A stretch of 64,000 nucleotides of DNA, taken from the NCBI GenBank assembly GCA_027563935.2, contig CM050451.1:29589565-29653564 (forward strand). Direction: 5' to 3'. Source of the DNA: Costus lasius (lineage: Eukaryota; Streptophyta; Magnoliopsida; Zingiberales; Costaceae). Numbering within the stretch: the stretch's first letter is position 1; each line of letters begins with the position of its first letter. Under the pieces are notes generated by a model that saw only the letters and a list, made by a program, of their open reading frames with translations, searched no databases and was not told where the DNA came from. Of the stretch, positions 21,235-33,074 are shown in pieces. A program made the translations under genes and the position numbers.

Positions 21235-22908
21235 TGAAAAGACCCCTTAAAGGGGGGGGGGGAAACCCTAAAGCATGCGCATATGAAATTTTGGGTTTCA
21301 ACAAGATCGTTTGCATGAATATATATGATCAACTTTGATTATATTGCAAAGATCAAGTTAAGATCTTTTACCATAGCCATGATGAAGGAGGCGGCTTGGA
21401 AGCAAGAGGGCAAATAAGCTCTCCTCCAAAGAAGACGCACACTAGATGAGAGATGGCTACCTCCTTGGATGTTCCTTGTGTTAGCAAGAATCTCCCAAGT
21501 TCCTTGTCGTGTGTCGAAGAAGAGAGATGCTTGGCCGAGCTCCTTCTTTCGTCAAGAAAAAATCTCTACCCAAGAGTGAAGGCGACAAGAGAAGAGAATT
21601 GGCAAATGCATTGAGGCGTTTTCAAGAGGTGGCGTTACATGACTTCCAAATATGGAAAGTCATGAAGCCATGCGCTCACTCAAAGAAAACCGCCCAAAAC
21701 ACAATCAAGCCTTGAACCATGCGTTCACATATGTGAACCGGTTCAAACCAATTCAATTCTATTCAATTCGGTTCAAAGACCAAACCAAACCAGCCCAAGC
21801 CATGGTCTAGATCTCTCTGAACCAAATGGTTCAAGATCTAACCATTCATCTCTTGATGCACTTGATCTCACCGATCTAGCATCAATACTCTCGATCGAAG
21901 CTTACCGATCTTAAGCCCTAATCAATCAAACATGATTAGACCAGATCTCACTTACAATCAGAGTTTAAACTCCTTTAAACTGAACCTAAACAATTCAGTC
22001 CACACGATCTGACTTAAGTAAGCCATATCATCAAATTGTGCGACCCTGAGGGTTTCCTTTAAATGTCGGTAACGATAACTTACGTTATCACGATCAGTGA
22101 GGGGTATCTAGCAACACATCACTGTCTCCCGATATAAAGGAAAGAGTCTTCCAAGACTACTCCCAAACCACAGCACAAGTGTGAATCCACTTCACTAGGC
22201 ATACATGTTTCCTTTGCCACTGGATATTCTTATTGGACAAGCGTGTCAAGCCTGTAGCTCCAATATGATGAGCATGATTAGATCAGATGAACATAGTCAC
22301 CTAGGTATGGCCATACACTTTCTCAATCATCTCATTCGGGGGGGGCCCTTTAGAACATCACACTCCTTAAACAAGGAGACGACAATCTTATATCTATCAC
22401 TAGTGTCCTAACCTGACTCATGATCATTATCCAAGATAGTCTATAACCATTATGTTTCAAATGATATTGAACTACCTCAAAACAATGACAATCATCATTT
22501 AGAAACACAAGTGATCTCAAGTCAGAGGACATGTGCCACTTGTTGCAAACAAGGATTATTCACATTGTGACAAGCAATTGAATATCCTAGTAGGGTCTGT
22601 CCAGTACATCCAATGTACCCATGAGTCTACATCTTATTCCATGCTCGAAGCATCCTATAAGATTAGAATACATATTAGTCTCAATCATATCAAGGCTGTC
22701 TCATGTTCACCAAGATATCTCGACTAAGGACATAGAGCATGTCAGCCTAGCTGAACAGCATTGAGACATTATTCAGAAGTACACTTATTGCAGCAGACAA
22801 TGTAACAAACTGAATAACAACCATTGCCTTTATAAACATAAGAGTTTATACATGATACTGATAGAATCCCAAGGCCTCAAACATTAGCCTTAAGGGCATA
22901 CCCCAACA
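21235..22908 (-). repeat. A 5' LTR
   Basis: It is 1674 bp long and partner to 4606-6284. It is followed by CCACG (22909-22913), the target duplication. It differs from the partner at about a dozen bases and in the length of a G-run (8 G here, against 14 in the other copy). Confidence 0.92.
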
Positions 22909-22913
22909 CCACG

Positions 22914-23043
22914 AGAGTAGGAGACTTGGGTTAAGACGGATACCAGACCGTGTCTTGAGAGAGAGCGCGTCTGTACCCTATGAAGGATTACCTTGAAAAC
23001 TTAGATAAAACATAATTAGAATATCAAGTTTTAATATCTCTAC
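22914..23043 (+). repeat. D 5' LTR, piece 2 of 3
   Basis: These 130 bp of Athila-like LTR are stranded between A and B. The piece begins agagtaggagacttgg, continuing piece 1 after the target site of A. It ends tctac, the target site of B, which is repeated at 32129-32133. Confidence 0.7.
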
Positions 23044-24743
23044 TGTAGAGGGGTCCCCTTCAAGGGGGAGCGCAAGGGGGTGAAACCCTAAAGGGGCGCA
23101 TATCAAGATTTTCATAGCGGAAGCTAGGGTTTCCAAAGGATCATTTGAAGAATCATATGATCAACTTGTCGAAAACTTGCAAGTATGAATGAAAAATCAT
23201 ACCATAGCCATTGTGTGAGTGGTGTCTTGGAATGAAGAGAACAAAAGAGGTCTCCTCCTTGTCGTCACACACAAGATGATCAACGGTTACTCTTTGAGAT
23301 CCTTGTGCTAGCAAGTTTCTTCAAAGGTTGTCGTATGCAAGGGATGAGATGATTCTCTTTCGCCGAGAGCTCCTTGTCCGAAACCTCTCCTTCTCGTCAA
23401 TCACCTCCAAGCGAAAATGCAAGGCGTTGAAGTGAAGTGAGCAACGTTACCACATGGAAGCGTTTTGTTTTCAACATTGAAAACCGCCTTCCAAAATAGG
23501 TAAGTCTCAATGGCTCATGCGTTCACATAGTGAACGTTGGAAACTTCCTTTCATTGAACCTCTCATTGAACCAAGCGTTCACATAGTGAACCGGTTCAAT
23601 TAGATTTGGTTCAAAATCCAAATTGAGCCAAGCCACTTGGTCTAGACCATATCAAACCCTAAGGTTCCAGATCTAACCGTTCATCTCCTGATGCTCTTGA
23701 TCTCACCGATCTAGCATCCACTCTCTCGATCGAAGCTTACCGATCTCAAGCCCAAATCAATCAAACATGATCAGACTAGATCTCACTCACAATCAGAGAT
23801 TAAATCCCTTTAAACTGAACCCAAAGAATTCAGTCCACACGATCTGACTTAAGTAAGCCATATCATCAAATTGTGCGACCCTAAGGGTTTCCTTTAAATG
23901 TCGGTAACGATAACTTTCGTTATCACGATCAGTGAGGGGTATCTAGCAACACATCACTGTCTCCCGATATAAAGGAAAGAGTCTTCCAAGACTACACCCA
24001 AACCACAGCACAAGTGTGAATCCATTCACAAGGCATACATATTTCCTTTGCCACTGGATGTTCTTATTGGACAAGCGTGTCAAGCCTGTAACTCCAATAT
24101 GATGAGCATGATTAGATCAGATGATCATAGTCACCTGGGTATGGCCATACACTTTCTCAATCATCTCATTTAGGGGGGCCCCTTTCGAACATCTCACTCC
24201 TTAAACAAGGAGACGGCAATCCTATATCTATCACTAGTGTCCTAACCTGACTCATGATCATTATCCAAGATAGTCTATAACCATTATGTTTCAAATGATA
24301 TTGAACCACCTCAAAACAATGACAATCATCATTTAGAAACACAAGTGATCTCAAGTCAGAGGACATGTGCCACTTGTTGCAAACAAGGATTATTCACATT
24401 GTGACAAGCAATTGAGTATCCTAGTAGGGTCTGTCCAGTACATCCAATGTACCCATGTGTCTACATCTTATTCCATGCTCGAAGCATCCTATAAGATTAG
24501 AACACATATTAGTCTCAATCATATCAAGGCTGTCTCGTGTTCACCAAGATATCTCGACTAAGGACATTAGCATGTCAGCCTAGCTGAACAGCTTTGAGAC
24601 ATTATTCAGAAGTACATTTATTGCTGCAGACAATGTAACAAACTGAATAACAACCGTTGCCTTTATAAACATAAGAGTTTATATACATGATACTCATAGA
24701 ATCCCTAGGCCTCAAACATTAGCGTTAAGGGCATACCCCAACA
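23044..24743 (-). repeat. B 3' LTR
   Basis: It is 1700 bp long and runs TGTAGAGGGG to CCCCAACA on the + strand. It has the C/G repeat at the U5 end (about 23050-23070), the palindrome gttttcaacattgaaaac (23467-23484), the box ccaaaatagg (23491-23500) and two copies of gttcacatagtgaac (23521-23535, 23577-23591). Confidence 0.93.
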
Positions 24744-24756
24744 ATCTCCCACTTGC
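24744..24756 (-). other. B polypurine tract
   Basis: The minus strand reads gcaagtgggagat next to the LTR, as in A and C. Confidence 0.8.
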
Positions 24757-24763
24757 ACTTAAT

Positions 24764-27700
24764 CTAATGGTTGAGAAATCTCAAACCCATATTATTACAG
24801 TGCTTCTCATGCTTCTGCTGCGCCAGAGGCTTGGTAAGCGGGTCAGCCAGATTGTCGTCTGTATGAACCTTGCAGATTTTGATCTCGCCTCGATCAATGA
24901 TCTCCCGGATCAAGTGAAACCGTCTCTGTATGTGCTTGGACTTCTGGTGCGACCGTGGTTCCTTTGCTTGTGCAATTGCTCCAGTGTTATCACAGAAGAT
25001 AACCAAAGGATCTGCACTCGAAGGAACAACACCAAGTTCTCTCACGAACTTACGAATCCACACTGCCTCCTTGGATGCTTCCGAGGCTGCTACATACTCG
25101 GCTTCTGTTGTGGAATCAGCAACAGTAGACTGTTTGAAACTTTTCCACACCACTGCTCCTCCATTCAAGCTAAAAACATAGCCTGATTGCGATCGGAAAT
25201 CATCCTGGTCCGACTGGAACGAAGCGTCAGTATATCCTTCAATACTGAGTTCTTCCTGACCACCATATATCAAGAACATATCTTTGGTCCTCCGCAGATA
25301 TTTCAAAATGTTCTTGACTGCAATCCAGTGTGCCTGACCTGGATTACTTTGGAATCGACTGGTTACGCTTAACCTGTAAGCAACGTCTGGGCGAGTACAC
25401 AACATCGCATACATAATGGACCCAATAGCCGAAGCATAAGGCGTATTATCATTTTCATCTTTCTCAGTCTGTGTTTGTGGACACTGACTCTTTGAAAGAT
25501 TCAGACCATGTCTGACTGGAAGATGTCCTCTTTTAGAATTCTCTAAATGGAATCTCTCCAGGACCTTATCGATGTAAGTACTCTGGCACAGCCCGAGAAG
25601 CCTCTTAGATCTATCCCTGTAGATCTTCACACCTAATACATAGGCTGCTTCTCCTAGATCTTTCATCTGGAAACATTTTCCTAACCATGCTTTAACAGCA
25701 TGTAGTTCAGGAACATCGTTTCCAATGATTAAGATATCATCGACGTAGAGGACTAGGAAAGTAATCACGCTCCCACTAAACCTCTTATATACACACGGGT
25801 CATCTTCGTTCTTGATGAAACCAAACTCAGAGATTGATTCATCAAAACGAATATTCCAGCTTCTAGATGCTTGTTTAAGTCCATAAATGGACTTCTTTAA
25901 CTTGCATATTTTATGACGATCTGATGGATTAGTGAAACCTTCAGGTTGTGTCATATACACATCCTCATCCAGTTTTCCATTAAGGAAAGCGGTCTTCACA
26001 TCCATCTGCCAGATCTCATAATCGTAATATGCTGCTATCGCGAAAAGAATCCGAATAGACTTGAACATGGCTACAGGAGAGAAAGTTTCATCATAATCTA
26101 TCCCGTAGATTTGTTAGAAACCTTTCGCTACTAGCCTGCCTTTATAGGTAACCACGTTACCATCCATGTCAATCTTCTTCTTGAAGATCCATTTACAGCC
26201 TATAGGGATTACTCCCGGAGGCGGATCAACCAAATCCCAGACTTGGTTATCTGACATGGAGTCCATTTCGGCTCGCATAGCTTCAAGCCATCTAGCTGAC
26301 TCCGGTCCACTGACCGCATCCGCATAAGTGAGGGGTTCATCATTATCAATGATGTAGCCTCCGTCATAGCGCTCAGGCTGTCGACGGATCCTTCCCGATC
26401 TTCGCGGTTCCCGTGATATCTGAGCCTCAGGTTGTTCAGTAACCTGATCAACTGGCTCAGGCTCATCCAACTGTGCTTGACTACTTTGTCCTTCCTCTGG
26501 ATTCTCATCCAGCTTTATTTCTCTCCCACTGGCCTCTTGCAGAAGAAACTCCTTCTCAAGAAAAATGGCCGTCCGAGCAACAAATACCTTGTTCTCTTTG
26601 GGATCGTAGAAATAATAACCCTTAGTTTCCTTAGGGTAACCGACAAAGACACATTTCTCAGATCTGCTCTCTAGTTTCCCAGAGGCGAGCTTTTTGACAT
26701 AAGCCTCGCAACCCCAGATCCTGATAAATGTCAAGCTCGGCTGTTTCCCATACCATAACTCATATGGCGTCTTTGAAATGGCCTTGGATGGCACTCGGTT
26801 TAGTACCTTTGCAGCTGTTTCCAGTGCAAATCCCCAAAAGGAGTAAGGTAGAGTAGCCTGACTCATCATAGAACGAACCATGTCTAGTAATGTTCTATTT
26901 CTCCTCTCGGACACACCATTCCATTGCGGTGTTCCTGGCGGAGTGAGCTGTGAGATAATCCCACACTCCTTCAGATAGTCAGTAAACGCATGACTCAAGT
27001 ATTCTCCACCTCGATCAGAACGAAGTGCCTTGATATTTCGGCCCAGCTGATTCTGTACTTCATTTTTGAACTCTTTGAACTTGTCAAAAGATTCACTCTT
27101 ATGTCTCATTAGATAGACATACCCATATCTACTGAAATCATCAGTAAAGGTAATGAAGTATGAATAGCCACCTCTGGCATGTTTACTAAACGGCCCACAC
27201 ACATCACTGTGTATAAGGTCAAGTAAACCTGAAGCCCTTTGACCTTTATTAGGAAAAGGAGCCTTCGTCATTTTACCCATTAAACAAGCTTTGCATGTAT
27301 CAATCTCCTCATAGGAGAATGATCCCAGCAGTCCATGATCATGCAACCGCTTAATGCGCTTCTTGTTAATATGGCCTAAACGACTATGCCATAGCAAGGT
27401 GCTGTCATCAGCATACTTGGCTTTCTTATTATCAATGTTTTGTATAGAATATTCCATGTCCAACATGAATAACCCATTGTTAATTGAACCAGTAGCATAA
27501 ACAATATTATCAAGAGTAAGATAACACTTTGAAATCTTGCATTCAAAGGAAAACCCTTTCCTGACAAGAGCAGGAATAGAGATAATATTTTTGGTAATAC
27601 TGGGTACAAAGTAACAATTGTTTAATTCTAATACAATGCCAGATGGTAATGAGATGTAATAATCCCCTACAGCAACAGCAGCAACCCGTGCCCCGTTTCC

Positions 27701-28648
27701 AACTCGTAGGTCCACCTCATGCTGTCCCACCTGCCTTCTTCTCTTGAGTTCCTGTACATTTGAACAAATGTGAACTCCACATGCAGTGTCCAACACCCAT
27801 GAAATAGAAGAAGATGAAACCATGACTTCCGTCACGTATATACCTGAGCCAGAAGCGATGCTTCCCCTCTTATCTCCTTGGAGCGCTTTACAGTCCTTTT
27901 TCCAGTGACCCAGCTGGCCACAGTGGAAACACCTGTTGTCCTTCGACCGCTTAACCTTCTGTTTCAGAGCCTTGCTGTAGTTCTTGACAGGGGCCTTGCC
28001 CTTCTTCCCCTTCTTCTTGTTCCTTGAAGGAACCATTAAGACAGAGGTTGAAGGCTTTCCCTTCAGAGTTTCCTCAGTAGTCAAGAGCATATTCAGCAGC
28101 TCTGCCGGAGTACAATCGATTTTGTTCATATTAAAGTTAATAATGAACGCATCGAAAGAAGGCGGGAGAGACTGCAGAATAATGTCTACAGCAAGCTCCT
28201 GGTTGATTGTATGCCCCAGTTTCTCCAGAGCCTCCTTGTGCCCAATCATCTTGAGCACGTGAGCTCCCACTGGGCTTCCTTCAGCCAGTTTGCTCTGAAA
28301 GAAAAGCTTTGTCAGATTATAGCGTTCTGTCCTCGCCTGTGCAGCATACAGCATCTTGAGGTTCGCTATAATCTCTATAGCCGACATATCCTCATGCTGA
28401 CGCTGCAGCGGTGGCGTCATAGACGCTAGCATCAGGCAAGCAACATCAATGCTATCATTGACATGCTTTTCATAGGCATCACGAACCGCCCTTGCGGCGT
28501 TCGCAGCGGGTTGAGGCGGCACAGCCGTCTCGAGGACATATAGTTTCCTCTCTGCCTTAAGAACGATCTTAAGGTGTCCGAACCAGTCTGAGAAGTTTGG
28601 CCCAGCAAACTTCTCCCTTTCCAGTAGGGATCGCACATTGAAGCTCAT
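24764..28648 (-). pseudogene. B gag-pol polyprotein with one premature stop
   Basis: A frame of 1295 codons is colinear with C's intact polyprotein. The segment 28648-26114 encodes Gag with its knuckle (CFHCGQLGHWKKDC), protease (WVLDTACG), a complete integrase (zinc site and D, D, E catalytic residues) and the start of RT to VAKGF. An AAA-to-TAA change at 26114-26116 then ends translation. The frame continues from CAA ATC TAC to the YVDD motif, RNase H and the usual GLRFLNH end. An 844-residue Gag-PR-INT product could still be made. The lost part is nearly all of RT plus RNase H. Confidence 0.94.
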
Positions 28649-30414
28649 GGTGTTCGTTGCTGCAGGAATCTACAACAATGCAAGAACAGCAAGGTCAGTA
28701 TCAATGTTTAGAATCAATCCAGGACTTAAGAAAGATTCTTTTCTCACTATTTTATCTGGCTGAAAAATCCAGCTAAACAGCCCGAAAGAGTAACACTCTT
28801 TTAGTGAGATGGGATCCAGATTTCATACTTGGTCTCCGCGTCCCGCTCAGGCGAGATAAGTTGCACAGAGAGTACAAGCACTAATTTCTGGTAGGCAGTC
28901 CCTGCCAATCGCCAACCCGTGCGATTCCCCTTCATCTGGGCAATCCAGCAGACTGTGCCAACTGAGTTGGTACAACACAGTCTCTGATCCCACAGATGGC
29001 TGCCTCCATGTGCTACCATATGCGCCACATATGTAGCCTACATGGTCAAGCTGACCTGACCTACTCCCTGGACCACCACGTGCTATGCTGAGCAACGAGA
29101 AGCGATAAATCCCTTCTGTGTAACACGCAGGTGAAATCACACACCGTCTGAAGATAGATGGACGTGCCCACTGAGTGGGTACAACACGGCTCCAACGATA
29201 GTCAGAACAGTGAGGTTTCGCGTCAGAAGGCTATCGAGCTTGATATTTTAGCGTTGGATTTTAACGGTCTTTTATCTTCTTAACTATCATGGAAACCCTA
29301 TGGTGATAGCAGAAGATAACTAAACATGCAATTCTAATTATAAGCAATAAGTAGAAAGCATGCTGATCTTATGTGGTAAACGCCCAATAACCCTAAGTAA
29401 GACCTTAAGTTATCTTAAGTCTTCACTTGCTTCTTGGGTCTTTTGCCTCTCATCTGGCCCAGACCAGGGCCTAAGCGCCCTATGCAGCTCAGGTGCGCCC
29501 ATCAGGTCAAGTCACTGCTGCATGCGCCTTGCAATGTGTGCTTTGAGCCCATGTCAGATTAAATTACAAGTTAATCTATCTAGACAAGATTGACTCGCAG
29601 GTCAATTACATTTTATAAATTAATTAACATGTGATGCACAGATCACAATAATAATAATTTACAATTGATCCAGGCTCGTAGGCCCCAGCACAGCACACAT
29701 TAAATGGGCAACCCACATAAGATGAAATAGACAAACATCATGGCATCAAATCAACATGTGATCCATTTAACAAGAAAATAAAATTTTGAAAACCCATTGG
29801 CATCATTTTAATTTTTCTTATGTGCCCTACAACCTTACAATGGTCCATTGATAGGGATCCACTCATCCATCTAGTCAGATCCACTGCCCTTGCATGCACC
29901 AAGTCGTAACTGACTTGAGTTGACCTAATGGTCAACCATGCATGCGCAAAGGGCTGAACAACCCTCATGAGTTTCGGCAAGCGGGTGTGACCCCGGGCCT
30001 AACTCATGTGTGTTCAGTAGCCGTCTCAACCAGACCTCGCTACACGCCCTTGATGCAGTCGACCTATAGCCACCTCGTGCTTGCGCACAGGTGCTATCTG
30101 GTCAACCCATCTAGGCTGTCAGAGGGTCTGATCAGACTATTTGGATCTTAACCTAGAAGATGATTTCAACCCCATCAACCCATCTAAGGGTTTAAAGTAG
30201 GGGCACCTTTAGATCTAATGAGGCGCGCATGATCCTTTGTTTTGTCAAAAACAACATATAAGAAGCGCCAACAAACATGCGCCATCATTCATTAAACATA
30301 CATTGAAGTTCTTAAACTAGCATGTAGTTTTTCGGCATGTTAGTAGATCTATTCTTTGCAAACGCAAACAAGGATCACATACAAGCAATCATATGAATCA
30401 AGCAATAACCGTAT
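28649..30414 (-). other. B 5' leader
   Basis: About 1.77 kb of non-coding leader, homologous to those of A and C. The paired hairpins are at 28955-28973 and 29164-29182. The loop-conserved hairpins are at 29590-29605, 29631-29646 and 29673-29684. No gene was recognised. Confidence 0.72.
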
Positions 30415-30426
30415 GCTCTGATACCA
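30415..30426 (-). other. B primer-binding site (initiator tRNA-Met)
   Basis: The minus strand reads tggtatcagagc, two bases from the 5' LTR. Confidence 0.88.
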
Positions 30427-30428
30427 AT

Positions 30429-32128
30429 TGTAGAGGGGTCCCCTTCAAGGGGGAGCGCAAGGGGGTGAAACCCTAAAGGGGCGCATATCAAGATTTTCAT
30501 AGCGGAAGCTAGGGTTTCCAAAGGATCATTTGAAGAATCATATGATCAACTTGTCGAAAACTTGCAAGTATGAATGAAAAATCATACCATAGCCATTGTG
30601 TGAGTGGTGTCTTGGAATGAAGAGAACAAAAGAGGTCTCCTCCTTGTCGTCACACACAAGATGATCAACGGCTACTCTTTGAGATCCTTGTGCTAGCAAG
30701 TTTCTTCAAAGGTTGTCGTATGCAAGGGATGAGATGATTCTCTTTGGCCGAGAGCTCCTTGTCCGAAACCTCTCCTTCTCGTCAATCACCTCCAAGCGAA
30801 AATGCAAGGCGTTGAAGTGAAGTGAGCAACGTTACCACATGGAAGCGTTTTGTTTTCAACATTGAAAACCGCCTTCCAAAATAGGTAAGTCTCAATGGCT
30901 CATGCGTTCACATAGTGAACGTTCGAAACTTCCTTTCATTGAACCTCTCATTGAACCAAGCGTTCACATAGTGAACCGGTTCAATTAGATTTGGTTCAAA
31001 ATCCAAATTGAGCCAAGCCACTTGGTCTAGACCATATCAAACCCTAAGGTTCCAGATCTAACCGTTCATCTCCTGATGCTCTTGATCTCACCGATCTAGC
31101 ATCCACTCTCTCGATCGAAGCTTACCGATCTCAAGCCCAAATCAATCAAACATGATCAGACCAGATCTCACTCACAATCAGAGATTAAATCCCTTTAAAC
31201 TGAACCCAAAGAATTCAGTCCACACGATCTGACTTAAGTAAGCCATATCATCAAATTGTGCGACCCTAAGGGTTTCCTTTAAATGTCGGTAACGATAACT
31301 TTCGTTATCACGATCAGTGAGGGGTATCTAGCAACACATCACTGTCTCCCAATATAAAGGAAAGAGTCTTCCAAGACTACACCCAAACCACAGCACAAGT
31401 GTGAATCCATTCACAAGGCATACATATTTCCTTTGCCACTGGATGTTCTTATTGGACAAGCGTGTCAAGCCTGTAACTCCAATATGATGAGCATGATTAG
31501 ATCAGATGATCATAGTCACCTGGGTATGGCCATACACTTTCTCAATCATCTCATTTAGGGGGGCCCCTTTCGAACATCTCACTCCTTAAACAAGGAGACG
31601 ACAATCCTATATCTATCACTAGTGTCCTAACCTGACTCATGATCATTATCCAAGATAGTCTATAACCATTATGTTTCAAATGATATTGAACCACCTCAAA
31701 ACAATGACAATCATCATTTAGAAACACAAGTGATCTCAAGTCAGAGGACATGTGCCACTTGTTGCAAACAAGGATTATTCACATTGTGACAAGCAATTGA
31801 GTATCCTAGTAGGGTCTGTCCAGTACATCCAATGTACCCATGTGTCTACATCTTATTCCATGCTCGAAGCATCCTATAAGATTAGAACACATATTAGTCT
31901 CAATCATATCAAGGCTGTCTCGTGTTCACCAAGATATCTCGACTAAGGACATTAGCATGTCAGCCTAGCTGAACAGCTTTGAGACATTATTCAGAAGTAC
32001 ATTTATTGCTGCAGACAATGTAACAAACTGAATAACAACCGTTGCCTTTATAAACATAAGAGTTTATATACATGATACTCATAGAATCCCTAGGCCTCAA
32101 ACATTAGCCTTAAGGGCATACCCCAACA
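30429..32128 (-). repeat. B 5' LTR
   Basis: It is 1700 bp long, partner to 23044-24743, and followed by the TCTAC duplication. It shows about seven base differences from the partner and no indels by eye. Confidence 0.93.
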
Positions 32129-32133
32129 TCTAC

Positions 32134-32401
32134 ATGCTTCAGTGTGGTGAAACCTAAAACCCCGATCCTCTCTCATAATCTTAAAACCCCATTTGCTTTG
32201 TTTTATTCTCTGCACTGCCTGCTCTTAATTCGCCTTAGTTTAATTACTTGCTCTAGGACATTAGCCATTCTCCCATTAATCTTTAACCTAGCTTTCGATT
32301 GACTGATTTGTTAGTGCTTGACCCTAGTCCCTGTGGGTTCAATCTTATTTATTACGCGATAGACCGTGCACTTGTAGTAGCAGCCTGTCTAGGCCCTATC
32401 A
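32134..32401 (+). repeat. D 5' LTR, piece 3 of 3 (3' end)
   Basis: This is the end of D's 5' LTR. It contains 'gaccctagtccctgtgggttcaa' and 'gtgcacttgtagtagc', matching the ends of the E and G LTRs, and finishes ctatca directly before the primer-binding region. It has no coding content. Confidence 0.72.
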
Positions 32402-32407
32402 AGTTTT

Positions 32408-32425
32408 TGGCGCCGTTGCCGGGGA
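32408..32425 (+). other. D primer-binding site (tRNA-Asp)
   Basis: The sequence tggcgccgttgccgggga is an exact 18-base complement of the 3' end of plant tRNA-Asp(GTC), from my knowledge of that tRNA. This primer choice is typical of Athila-type gypsy elements. It lies six bases after the LTR end. Confidence 0.88.
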
Positions 32426-32577
32426 CTAGGTTGCCAATATTAATACAATCAGAAGATTGATAGACTAGGTTTAGTTAGATTTCATTTTGTTCTTAATTCT
32501 ATTTATTTGCTTTTATTTTTAGTTGTAATTTCTATTTGGTGGGGTGCTACTAATCTTTTCTGTCTAGGTACTTGTTT

Positions 32578-33074
32578 ATGCCTAGGAACACTACTAGAAT
32601 AGGAAAACTTGTACCAGAAGACCCAAAGATAGAGCGCACTTTCCGTCAAGTCAGAAGAAATTTGAAAAGACTTAAGCTTGAAGGCAACTTTTCTGACAGT
32701 CAAATGATGGAAGCCACTCGCTCCTTGAAGGATTATGCAGCGCCCACCATTTCTGGCGTGCACTCAAGCATATCGCGACCGGCTATCGAAGCCAGCAACT
32801 TCGAGATCAAGCCGTCACTTGTACAGATGGTGCAGGAGAACCAATTCAGTGGAGCAGCCACTGACGATCCTAACCTTCATTTATCTATCTTTTTAGAATG
32901 CTGCGTAAAAATTAATGGTGCTCATCCTGATGCTATTAAACTGAGATTCTTCCCTTTTTCTCTCAGGGATCGAGCTAGGGGGTGGTTGCAATCTTTACCG
33001 CAGGCATCAATCACAACGTGGGAACGACTATCATAAGCTTTTCTGTCAAAATACTTCCCACCGAGCAAGACCGC
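32578..33074 (+). pseudogene. D gag, truncated by element E
   Basis: This is the N-terminal part of an Athila-like Gag. It starts at the ATG of MPRNTTRIGK and includes the lineage block RSLKDYAAP, ASNFEI, the glutamine-rich QENQF, and FPFSLRDRARGWLQSLP. An AAA-to-TAA change at 33034-33036 (after WERLS) is a premature stop; E has lysine there. The frame then reads AFLSKYFPPSKT up to 33074, where E inserts. The rest of D's gag-pol lies beyond the window. The protein would have formed the virus-like particle. Confidence 0.85.

Larger units (their letters stand above)
4606..22908 (-). mobile_element. Element A: Ty1/copia retrotransposon, complete but decayed, interrupted by element C
   Basis: Both LTRs (4606-6284 and 21235-22908) are present, and the 5-bp duplication CCACG flanks the element (4601-4605, 22909-22913). 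On the minus strand the order is 5' LTR, tRNA-iMet primer site, 1.9-kb leader, gag-PR-INT-RT-RH, polypurine tract, 3' LTR. Element C (8736-17881) sits inside the integrase coding region with the duplication AATGG. Removing C and one AATGG leaves an element of about 9.15 kb. By eye the two LTRs differ at about a dozen sites plus G-run length, so A is older than C. Coding is broken by two nonsense codons and a frameshift. Confidence 0.93.
23044..32128 (-). mobile_element. Element B: nearly intact Ty1/copia retrotransposon
   Basis: The element is 9085 bp long with duplication TCTAC (23039-23043, 32129-32133). Both LTRs are 1700 bp and differ at about seven sites by eye. It has the same gene order and primer as A and C, but its LTR ends are of another subfamily (TGTAGAGGGG instead of TGTAAGTACC or TGAAAAGACC). 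One nonsense codon in the RT N-terminus is the only lesion seen in the coding frame. It would need proteins from another copy, such as C, to move. Confidence 0.94.
4106..33074 (+). mobile_element. Element D: Athila-like Ty3/gypsy retrotransposon, 5' half, interrupted by A, B and E
   Basis: D begins with tgatgaca, the start also used by the G and E LTRs. Its 5' LTR is split by A (at 4605/22914) and B (at 23043/32134). The pieces add up to about 895 bp and end in ctatca at 32401. An excellent tRNA-Asp primer site and a gag start follow. Gag is then cut at 33074 by element E. The rest of D would resume beyond E, outside the window. The LTR is much shorter than that of E or G, so D is a different family of the same lineage. 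Confidence 0.75.

Noticed and set aside
32408..32425. Possible tRNA-Asp or tRNA-Met gene fragments at the primer-binding sites
   Set aside because: Only the 11-18 bases complementary to the tRNA 3' end are present. There are no D, anticodon or T arms, so these are primer sites and not tRNA genes.
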